The notes beneath the pieces were generated by a model that made no database searches, was not told where the DNA came from, and was given only the letters and a program-made list of their open reading frames with translations. The translations under genes were made by a program, and so were the position numbers. A stretch of 64,000 nt of DNA from an uncultured Prevotella sp. (lineage in GTDB: Bacteria > Bacteroidota > Bacteroidia > Bacteroidales > Bacteroidaceae): the NCBI GenBank assembly GCA_900543585.1, contig UQRP01000003.1:75421-139420 (forward strand), given 5' to 3'. Position 1 is the stretch's first letter. Every line of letters starts with the position of its first letter. Positions 27,990-35,111 of this stretch are shown piece by piece.

Positions 27990-28535
27990 TCACATAGCTT
28001 TTCTCAGCTTCTTCCGTAAAGCGGCAAGGGCATATGTGACATGATAGTTAACAGTAGCTGTAGAGATTTGGAGCAGTTTTGCAATATCAGCATAGGACAT
28101 CTGTTCTATTTTGGCAAGAAAGAAGATGTGCTTGCATTTAGGTGGGAGCCCGTCGATGGCTGCATTGAGCCTTCGCCGGTCTTCCTCTGAGATAATGCCT
28201 TCCAAGGGCGACTGAATCTCGGGGAAATGAAACTCCTGGAGTTCATCCAACGACCACATCTTCAACCTGTTCTCACGCCGATACGCACTAACGGCCTTGT
28301 GGTAGGCGATGACATTAAGCCAGCTGAGCATGTCACTGACAGCTGACAGACGGCGCCGATGGTTCCAGACTTCCAAGAACACATCACTGACAATTTCCTT
28401 CGCTATCTCCTTGTCACCCACAATGCCATAGGCATGGTAGAAGATGCGGGAGGAATAGCGCTCCATGAAATTATCAAAGGCAATCTCATTGCCTTGTGAT
28501 ATGAGAAATAGTTCTGTTTTGTCGGGTTCAGGCAT
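27990..28535 (-). CDS. ECF-type RNA polymerase sigma-70 factor
   Basis: The protein has 181 residues. Region 2 spans FDNFMERYSSRIFYHAYGIV, then EIAKEIVSDVFLEVW, with the promoter-melting stretch SWLNVIAYHKAVSAYRRE. Region 4 has the helix-turn-helix MSYADIAKLLQISTATVNYH and ends LAALRKKLRKAM. Size and layout are those of Bacteroidetes ECF factors paired with FecR. It heads the operon that continues with fecR, susC, susD and a phosphatase. It likely directs transcription of susCD when the substrate is bound. Its own promoter is not obvious in the 80 bases before the start. Confidence 0.92.
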   Translation of the reverse strand: MPEPDKTELFLISQGNEIAFDNFMERYSSRIFYHAYGIVGDKEIAKEIVSDVFLEVWNHRRRLSAVSDMLSWLNVIAYHKAVSAYRRENRLKMWSLDELQEFHFPEIQSPLEGIISEEDRRRLNAAIDGLPPKCKHIFFLAKIEQMSYADIAKLLQISTATVNYHVTYALAALRKKLRKAM

Positions 28536-28615
28536 ATCAGGATGGGTCGTTTAAAAGTTCTCTATAAATAAAGACGCAAGAAAAGGAAAAAGTAATAGGT
28601 AGGAAAGCAACTTTT

Positions 28616-28843
28616 TTAGAGGCCACACATTATGCACCTCAGATGCGGTCTTATGACAAAGCAATTTTCGTCAAACTCGCGGACAGCCTTGCGTACCAAA
28701 CTTGACTTACCATATCTTCGCGGACTGATGAGGACGAAATGGTTCTCGCTCTTGAGAAACTGCCCAATGCGTGCAAGTTCTTCAACTCTGTCGGTGAAAT
28801 AAGGTTCATCGACCAATGTGCCGAATTTAAAGGGATTATCCAT
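28616..28843 (-). pseudogene. Truncated AAA ATPase, N-terminal 65-75 residues only
   Basis: The frame starts MDNPFKFGTLVDEPYFTDR, then has VEELARIGQFLKSENHFVLI and the P-loop SPRRYGKSSLV. This is the standard N-terminus of a family of roughly 370-residue ATPases common in Bacteroidetes. After about residue 62 (REFDENCF) the homology ends and a stop follows 13 residues later, so more than 80 percent of the protein is missing, including Walker B. The last bases (28630-28672) resemble an intergenic repeat also seen at 55361-55400, so the gene may have been cut at a repeat junction. It is not expected to be functional. Confidence 0.75.
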
Positions 28844-28998
28844 TTGCGAAAAACTTCGTTACGAAATTTTTCGCTAAGATAGTATAAAGAAGTGAGGTAA
28901 CAAAGTAAAACGATATGTTTTTCTTGTTCTGTTCAACAGTAGCCCCTCATCTTATACGAAGATTATGAGAGTAATAGTCGACATGTCCTCGTTGCTAG

Positions 28999-29190
28999 AT
29001 AAATAGCAATTTGGAGGAGCAGGCAAAGGCGCTCTTCAAGTCGTGGTTCATCGACTTTGAGCCTTTCAAAAAGCGGAAAGTTAGTGGATTCGGAATTAGG
29101 AATGATTCCGGAGGGGTGGGAAGTGTGCCCTTTGGAACAACTTGGAAAATTACCGAAGTATTGTTCTTTTGTTACTCCACTTTTCCAGGT
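28999..29190 (+). pseudogene. Relic of a type I restriction specificity gene (hsdS)
   Basis: The plus strand encodes NLEEQAKALFKSWFIDFEPF from about 29008, the conserved helix and linker of HsdS subunits. After a one-base shift near 29073 it continues GKLVDSELGMIPEGWEVCPL, then EQLGKLPKY, the usual start of the next target-recognition domain. Both ends of the gene are missing: a stop precedes it at 28996, and the 3' end runs into the restriction-modification gene on the other strand. It is a decayed fragment of 60 or so codons. It shows that this spot once held, or recombined with, a type I restriction locus. Confidence 0.75.
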
Positions 29191-29196
29191 GACTTT

Positions 29197-32100
29197 CTAC
29201 TCCATCTTCTGAACTTTCCTGCAGATGAAGTCCCGTTCGCCAGGCGTCAAAGCATACTTGGCAAAGAGCTGGACGTCAAGAGCGTCCACCGACAGCGACC
29301 AGTCAATGTCTGAATGCAGTGTAAAATTCTGAACGGGGACATACTGCCATTTCTCCGGTGTAATATCCTGCGTCGTCTTTAATACACCTAACAACGCCCT
29401 TAGAAATCGTGTCTTGATATACTTCACGAGTGCCTCAGCCTCAAACCGAGAGTCTAACTTACCGATGCTGATAAACGTCTCGGTATTGCCCGTCCCAGGC
29501 TCACCAACGAAAGGAACTGTGAGAACCTCACCAAACGCTCCGGTACCATTGGCTTTAGAGAGGAATACCTTATAATCATCAAGGTTGTCCACGGGTCGAA
29601 TATAGTCGCGACGCACATATTTATAAACACGATTGCTATCGACACGCCCAAGGATGCGAATATAGTCACAGCCATCTTCAGGCTTCTCGTCAAAGAAGAT
29701 TTGCGGCAAACGTTCAAAGATATTCGTTGAGACATCATAAGGATGTCCCTCGCTGAGCTGTGACAACGCTTCAGGATGATCCTCATGCATCAGCGGCGTA
29801 AAGCGATAAGCCGTGCGGCTCACCACAATCTTGCTCATCGACACAAAGTCCTCTCGTGCTGACACCTTCTTCATCATGGCATTGAGCTCAGCATAAGGTG
29901 TGAATAAGCCCACCGGCGACTGCTCCACATCGGTATCGCGCAAGCTCACGGCCACACCTCCTTTGATCTCCGTATCGGCAAAGACATTCTCACTCGGCTG
30001 CTGGAAGTCAATGACCCGGAAATGCTTATCAGCAAGCATCTTGCGGTTCCACAGTTTCGGCGTACTGCCTGCATTGGTTAAGAAGCGGGCCGGATGAATC
30101 ATCTCCACCACACCCGACAAATCATAGCTTAGATCCATAAACTGGTTATAGATAGGCTCGTTATAGGTCTTCTGCTCACCCACGGCGTTGTTCTGATAGG
30201 GCGGATTGCCAATGACGATGGTCGGGTGAATATCTTTGAGAATTTGCATGAGTTTGTCTTTCTTTTCGCTGTGTATCAAGTCGTAACTGTTATAATTTTC
30301 TATCACGTTGCCAACCGGCATGCCCAACAACGAATAAACCTTGCGAGTAAATTCGTAAGTAAGAGATGATGTGGGCAACGAGTAAACACTATTCTTTATT
30401 TTGTCGCCATAGACCCGGTAGAGGGCAATGGCGAACTCACCCTGCTTGGCGGCAATGTCAAGGATCGGTGTTCCCTGCTGTATCTTCTCTTTTGGCAGGT
30501 AGTTCACCATGCGCTCCGCCATCCACGAGGGCGTAACGATTTCAGACTTCGAGATACGACCCAACTTCTTCATGGCACGTTCAGCTCGTTCTACGGGTGG
30601 GACCTGATGGTCACGCGCCAGCTGGTTCATATTGGAAATCTTATAATCCAAGTCGCGAAGGACAAAGGGATTGGACTTCAGCTGAATAATGCCTAACACC
30701 TCTGACTTCAGACCCAAGTCCTTAGCAATTCGCTGATTGCCAGCATGAGCATCAATGACACGAAGAATATCCTCCAACGAATCCACCTTGTCATCAGTCA
30801 GGAAAGCGAAGAACAGAATGAGCGAGTAATAGGTTCTCAGCTTCTTTTGCAGTCTCAACCACTCTTTCTGCTCGTCATCAGGCTCAGACTTATCATCGGA
30901 TGACGTTTTCGCGCTGCTGCTTTTTGAAGCCGCTCCTGCTTCGCCTAAATCTAAATTGCCTCCCTTACCCTTATAAGCAGGTTCGTGAATGCCCTTATCT
31001 GAATCAATGGGCAACAACGGCTTCAAGGCATCGAGTACATCGGTCTGTTCCAGCAACCCTTCGTCAACAGGAACCTCAGCGGCTTCGTCCTTGATGCTCT
31101 TGTTGGCACTGTATTCTCTGACCTTCTCTAAGATGTCGTTGGGAGTCACTTGCTGCATTTTGTCTTTGTTGAGGACAATGATGGGTGAGATGCGCAGCTC
31201 CTCCGCTATTCTGTCGGCCAACTTGCGGTTGCCACGCTTGTCGGTGTTCACATTAAATATCTGTGACTTTGCCTCCTGCATCCGGAACATTCTGCCCGGC
31301 TCAAAGTCGACAAGTAGAGTTTGGGGCTTCATGCAATATTTGATGGTGTGGCCCTTACCATCCGACATCTCACGCACATACTGGTTCTGCAACCGGAAGA
31401 TGGCTTGATCGTATTCCTGTGGTGAGGCCGTATCCTTCAGGTAAATCATCGTATCCCATTCGGGTACCGTAGCACCGGTGAGCATGCGGTTCACGGTCAG
31501 CGTCAGCGTATTCTGGTCACGAGCCTCGCACGCTGTAATCTCATTGGTGACATCTATATTGCGAGGATAGCGGTCTTCCCGCTCCACACCGGCTATGTTC
31601 AGCAATGCGTACTGTCCAAGATTCTTGAAACAATCCTTGTTGGCAGTGATCAGTGTCTCCATGGCGTCGCACGAGGCACGATAAGGCAGCACACAGACAA
31701 CATGCCGACAAAGTTTGCCTTGCTTGATGCGGTCATAGTCAAGGAAACTAAAAATATTGGCATCGTCCTTACTTCCGTCAATAGCCATCAACAGGTCGAG
31801 TACTTCTTTCTCATGGCAGAACTTCAGATGTCTGCCATCCGCTGTCTTCAGGGTGGACAAAGGTCTGAGCAGTTCATTGAGAGCATACGTTATCCCATCT
31901 TTCTTCAATTGCTCCAGCTTCCGCATGGAACTCTCATTGACATTGAAGGCGAACCTCACCATCTGCGGGAAACCATAATAGGGATTGTCCCACTCGTTGG
32001 TATTATCCTCATGAAGATGCCGGGCATCCCATTCTTCCTTATCCTTTACGATATCTGAGAACTGATAAAAAGCGATGATGTCGTCCTTCTGGAACTCACT

Positions 32101-33150
32101 ACTCATCAAGATGCGGTAAGGCGTTCCTGAGAGATGAAGACGGACCGCAGCATAGAGACGTTTCATCTCCTCATTGTTGTCATAGTCCTCGGCCGTCTCA
32201 CAGTATTTGCTTTCCGATTTTTCCTCAGCTTTGGTGTTCAATCTCAATACTTTGCCATATTCCTCGGCTCGGGCGCCATAATGTGTCTCGTCGATGATGA
32301 GCAGGTCCCACTGCCTCCGGAAAATATCTTGATGCCGCCGCTTCACCTGCTTGCCGCTGAGATCCTGGAGGGTAAGGAAGACAACAGCACGGTGACCATT
32401 GTGAAGGCTCTTCTCTACAAGATTGTTGTCGCGGGCCAACGACTCTGTATCAATAAAGTCAAAACCCTCAAAGTTGCGCAGACTCTCCACCGTCTTTTTC
32501 CATTCCTGCTTGACATCGGCCTTACCCGACACCACAAGAATAGCCCGACAATGACTGTCTGCCTGGGCACAACTCAAGGCAGTGAAAGTCTTGCCAAAGC
32601 GCATCACAGCATACATCAGGAGATTGGTGCGTCCCTGACGTACCGCACGGAGGTAGTTTCTTACCGTCTCTTTCTGGTTGGGACGAAGAGAATATGGACC
32701 AACCTCACGCTTATAAGTATAGGTGATGGCAGTTGGACGGCTGTCGAAGGTATAAAACTGATACTTACCCCTATTGCTTTCATAATCTTTCTGGATATCC
32801 TCAATGGCATCGGCGACATCAACTTCTGTGGCATGACGGAAGAACTCACGCGAGTAATAGGGCAAGCCCTCCAAATCTGTAGGTGTCAGCCGGTGCAGCT
32901 GCTTATCATGCTCTAAAAAATAATGTATGGCAAAGTCACGGAAATAAGTCTCCTTTCCCACTTTTGCCACGGCCTCGTAATGTTCCTTCAAGTCAGGGAA
33001 ATACCGCCGCCACTCCTGCAGCCGTTGCTCTATGGGGCGATAGGTATCACCAACCTTCAGGTAATTGGGCACCGTCTCTGTGGAGAACGCATATATCTGC
33101 GGCTCTACCCGTCCGATGACGAATTGATCGATAACAGTTGTCTCTATCAT
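29197..33150 (-). CDS. Fused GIY-YIG-like / SF2 helicase / Eco57I-like methylase
   Basis: One chain of 1317 residues joins parts of a restriction-modification system. Residues 18-90 (QIYAFSTETVPNYLKVGDTY, QRLQEWRRYF) look like a T5orf172/GIY-YIG nuclease. A superfamily 2 helicase follows: LRPNQKETVRNYLRA, P-loop MRFGKT (K187), DETH (D287-H290), LSGTPYR, and a motif VI variant (QAIFRLQNQY). After a charged linker comes an adenine methylase, opening EIVTPSWMAERMVNYLP, with a motif I variant DIAAKQGEFA and catalytic NPPY (982-985). The C-terminus may recognise the target. The start overlaps the stop of the 332-residue partner gene (ATGA), so they are translationally coupled. It likely cuts unmodified foreign DNA and protects host DNA; activity is inferred. 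Confidence 0.8.
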   Translation of the reverse strand: MIETTVIDQFVIGRVEPQIYAFSTETVPNYLKVGDTYRPIEQRLQEWRRYFPDLKEHYEAVAKVGKETYFRDFAIHYFLEHDKQLHRLTPTDLEGLPYYSREFFRHATEVDVADAIEDIQKDYESNRGKYQFYTFDSRPTAITYTYKREVGPYSLRPNQKETVRNYLRAVRQGRTNLLMYAVMRFGKTFTALSCAQADSHCRAILVVSGKADVKQEWKKTVESLRNFEGFDFIDTESLARDNNLVEKSLHNGHRAVVFLTLQDLSGKQVKRRHQDIFRRQWDLLIIDETHYGARAEEYGKVLRLNTKAEEKSESKYCETAEDYDNNEEMKRLYAAVRLHLSGTPYRILMSSEFQKDDIIAFYQFSDIVKDKEEWDARHLHEDNTNEWDNPYYGFPQMVRFAFNVNESSMRKLEQLKKDGITYALNELLRPLSTLKTADGRHLKFCHEKEVLDLLMAIDGSKDDANIFSFLDYDRIKQGKLCRHVVCVLPYRASCDAMETLITANKDCFKNLGQYALLNIAGVEREDRYPRNIDVTNEITACEARDQNTLTLTVNRMLTGATVPEWDTMIYLKDTASPQEYDQAIFRLQNQYVREMSDGKGHTIKYCMKPQTLLVDFEPGRMFRMQEAKSQIFNVNTDKRGNRKLADRIAEELRISPIIVLNKDKMQQVTPNDILEKVREYSANKSIKDEAAEVPVDEGLLEQTDVLDALKPLLPIDSDKGIHEPAYKGKGGNLDLGEAGAASKSSSAKTSSDDKSEPDDEQKEWLRLQKKLRTYYSLILFFAFLTDDKVDSLEDILRVIDAHAGNQRIAKDLGLKSEVLGIIQLKSNPFVLRDLDYKISNMNQLARDHQVPPVERAERAMKKLGRISKSEIVTPSWMAERMVNYLPKEKIQQGTPILDIAAKQGEFAIALYRVYGDKIKNSVYSLPTSSLTYEFTRKVYSLLGMPVGNVIENYNSYDLIHSEKKDKLMQILKDIHPTIVIGNPPYQNNAVGEQKTYNEPIYNQFMDLSYDLSGVVEMIHPARFLTNAGSTPKLWNRKMLADKHFRVIDFQQPSENVFADTEIKGGVAVSLRDTDVEQSPVGLFTPYAELNAMMKKVSAREDFVSMSKIVVSRTAYRFTPLMHEDHPEALSQLSEGHPYDVSTNIFERLPQIFFDEKPEDGCDYIRILGRVDSNRVYKYVRRDYIRPVDNLDDYKVFLSKANGTGAFGEVLTVPFVGEPGTGNTETFISIGKLDSRFEAEALVKYIKTRFLRALLGVLKTTQDITPEKWQYVPVQNFTLHSDIDWSLSVDALDVQLFAKYALTPGERDFICRKVQKME

Positions 33151-34145
33151 CTCTTATTACTTTTAATGCACATACGCAGCGGAACGGCTAAGCCAGTGCT
33201 CCACGACTTCACCAAGACAGGTATACCATTATGTTTTCTCGCGTCTTTGGCCTTACAACCCGGACAGGGATGCACTTCCTTCTCGCCCAAGAGATTGGTA
33301 GTCACCACGTCGTGGCAGGTGCATGGCACGACAAGTTTCAGGCCATCCATCTGCATGATATTCCATGAGATAATGTCGGCGATTATCTTCATCCACTCCT
33401 TCGTAGGCTGATGGCCAAAGCGGTCAACGAAGTACTCACTAAACGTATAGAGTAGGTTTTCACGCGCCAAGAGCAGACTGTCACCGGCCCATTCGTTGCC
33501 AAGAGTATTTTGGTAGGCCATGCGTGCCCCCTCCAACCACGCTTCCTCGCCCTCGGTATTCTCACTGACGATGCGGAGCTTGCGGTCGAGAAATCCGATA
33601 CGGCTCTCAATGGGAATGGCTTCACCCGTGGTGGTATCGTAGCGGCTGACGATGAAAGGCGCCTCGCCACAGCAATATTCCATCCACCTTATCTTTACAA
33701 ACTCTTGCCATGTCTTGCCCTCGGGCATCGGTATCTTGTCACGATTGACAACCCAGTTGTGCCGGTCGTTTATCTCCTTGTTGAAGACCTCCCGATAACC
33801 AAAGAAACGCTCATCGAGGTTGTTGACCATAAAGTTGCACATCCAGGAAGGGGTAAAGATTTCCGCCTTCTCCTTAACACGTTTCTTCTTCAACTCCTTG
33901 CGCTTCAGCACACGCGGGATGACGACATTGCTGTTTGCTCCAGTGATAGACTCTATGGTTATCTCGTCGAAGAAGTGGTAGCCATCGCCACGAGATTCAT
34001 AATCATCGGTTGCCCAAAAGATATGATGCGTCCGCCCATCGTTCTTTGCGGTGGTAACGGAATGGTCTACAAGCAGCGTCTCCAGAACGTCGCGGCCATA
34101 GTCGCCGAGGATGTCGTTATCAAATATTTCAGAATTATCCGGCAT
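33147..34145 (-). CDS. Restriction-modification partner, 'subunit M'-like, with Cys cluster
   Basis: The product has 332 residues. After an N-terminal domain (DYGRDVLETLLVDHSVT) comes KAEIFTPSWMCNFMVNNLDE, which matches the SEIVTPSWMAERMVNYLP segment at the start of the methylase in the next gene. WMEYCCGEAPFIVSRYD follows, resembling a cofactor-binding loop. I find no NPPY, so it is probably not an active methylase by itself. Near the C-terminus, Cys275, Cys277, Cys294 and Cys297 could bind zinc. Similar proteins are often labelled restriction endonuclease subunit M in Bacteroidetes. It likely acts as a specificity or DNA-binding partner of the large fused protein, with which it overlaps by four bases. 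Confidence 0.7.
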   Translation of the reverse strand: MPDNSEIFDNDILGDYGRDVLETLLVDHSVTTAKNDGRTHHIFWATDDYESRGDGYHFFDEITIESITGANSNVVIPRVLKRKELKKKRVKEKAEIFTPSWMCNFMVNNLDERFFGYREVFNKEINDRHNWVVNRDKIPMPEGKTWQEFVKIRWMEYCCGEAPFIVSRYDTTTGEAIPIESRIGFLDRKLRIVSENTEGEEAWLEGARMAYQNTLGNEWAGDSLLLARENLLYTFSEYFVDRFGHQPTKEWMKIIADIISWNIMQMDGLKLVVPCTCHDVVTTNLLGEKEVHPCPGCKAKDARKHNGIPVLVKSWSTGLAVPLRMCIKSNKR

Positions 34146-34164
34146 GGTACCTTGTTTTAACTCA

Positions 34165-34172
34165 CAAATTTA
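34165..34172 (-). promoter_or_regulatory. -7 promoter element of the restriction-modification operon
   Basis: TAAATTTG on the minus strand (34172-34165) lies 19 bases before the ATG at 34145, giving a leader of about 15 bases. No -33 TTTG is visible at the right distance. Confidence 0.5.
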
Positions 34173-34260
34173 CGATAATTATTTGATAACGGCATGCTCT
34201 CCGGCTATTTTTTTCTTCGGCATGCTATCTGCCAACAGAAATACAATGTCAGAAGGGACT

Positions 34261-34866
34261 TCAAGAGCCGGCCAGGAAATACAGCGGATGAAAGTGCGTT
34301 CCCCTTTTACTCAGACGATGTTCGGCTGTAAAACGGTTGAGCCACAGCGTGGCCTTATACTTGGTCAGACCAAACTCAACACGCATCATGCGGCAGGTGA
34401 TATAATGATTCTTGGAAAGGAAAGCTGCCACCTTCTGCCACAACTCCTCCGCCGTATAACTTACAGAGGCTGTCGCATAATGTGACTTCTCGAAACTCAC
34501 GGAACGTTTTATCTCATTGAGGAACCGGAGCTCAGGCTTGAAGTCCACGTTTCTCACAAAGATGTCCTTGCCCGTCAGCACGCCATTGGGGAGTATGTCA
34601 GACGGTGTATTGCCGACAGACAGCGACAGATAGCCTATCTCCGGCAGATAGAAACGGTTGCCGGCTATCAGCTCCTCCTTGGCATAATGACAGAGCTCTG
34701 ACATCACCGCCTTCACATCGGCAGGCGTCAACGTACTGGATGCCGCTATCTTGGCAGCCAACTGCTCCGTGGTCATGGCCGCACCTTGTTGAAGCCGGAC
34801 AAAGGGCCGTGCCTCGCCACTTCCTACGGCGTTCTCGATTTGTTGTACCGTGTATTTTATAGACAT
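34261..34866 (-). CDS. HU-like DNA-binding protein
   Basis: The product has 201 residues. The N-terminal two thirds follow the extended HU-like (HU-HIG) domain of Bacteroidetes: IKYTVQQIENAVGSGEARPF, then MTTEQLAAKIAASSTLTPAD and VKAVMSELCHYAKEELIAG. NRFYLPEIGYLSLSVG follows. The C-terminal third (ELWQKVAAFLSKNHYITCRM to RLSKRGTHFHPLYFLAGS) looks like a winged or homeodomain-like extra domain. Such proteins bend or coat DNA; many in this phylum have unknown targets. It stands between the restriction operon and an array of palindromes, which it or another regulator may bind. That link is inference. The promoter is at 34947-34954. Confidence 0.7.
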   Translation of the reverse strand: MSIKYTVQQIENAVGSGEARPFVRLQQGAAMTTEQLAAKIAASSTLTPADVKAVMSELCHYAKEELIAGNRFYLPEIGYLSLSVGNTPSDILPNGVLTGKDIFVRNVDFKPELRFLNEIKRSVSFEKSHYATASVSYTAEELWQKVAAFLSKNHYITCRMMRVEFGLTKYKATLWLNRFTAEHRLSKRGTHFHPLYFLAGS

Positions 34867-34946
34867 TGTATGATGATTAAATGATTGTTATCAGGTTATA
34901 AATTACGGCGCACATGCATGAAAACATGCTTTGTAGAAGCCAAATG

Positions 34947-34954
34947 CAAAGTTA
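34947..34954 (-). promoter_or_regulatory. -7 promoter element of the HU-like gene
   Basis: TAACTTTG on the minus strand (34954-34947) gives a predicted leader of about 75 bases to the ATG at 34866. The palindrome array begins 50 bases upstream of it. Confidence 0.5.
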
Positions 34955-35004
34955 TACATTTTTCTATTAATAATAAAATGTTTAAACGAAAATATCAATA
35001 TATC

Positions 35005-35094
35005 ATCGTCAAACAATTGTCGGCAGTTTGGCTAACAATTGTCGGCAGGTTGGCTGACAATTGTCGGCAGTTTGGCTGACAATTGTTTGACGAT
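35005..35094. repeat. Array of four ACAATTGT palindromes at 22-base spacing, bounded by a 16-base inverted repeat
   Basis: ACAATTGT, itself a palindrome, occurs at 35013, 35035, 35057 and 35079, exactly 22 bases apart. The units read AACAATTGTCGGCAGTTTGG plus two bases, with one or two substitutions each. The whole is enclosed by ATCGTCAAACAATTGT (35005-35020) and its exact complement (35079-35094). It lies between the end of asnB and the HU-like gene. The exact spacing suggests an operator array with all sites on one face of the helix; a structured RNA at the asnB 3' end is the alternative. Confidence 0.85.
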
Positions 35095-35111
35095 CGCCCG
35101 ATAAGTGCTGA

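Noticed and set aside
29011..29313. 100-codon plus-strand frame at the end of the restriction gene
   Set aside because: Only its first part is meaningful, as the hsdS relic; the rest reads antisense through the large gene after a frameshift.
34885..35079. 64-codon frame between the HU-like gene and asnB
   Set aside because: Its last third is made by the palindrome array, and the rest has no resemblance to a protein family.
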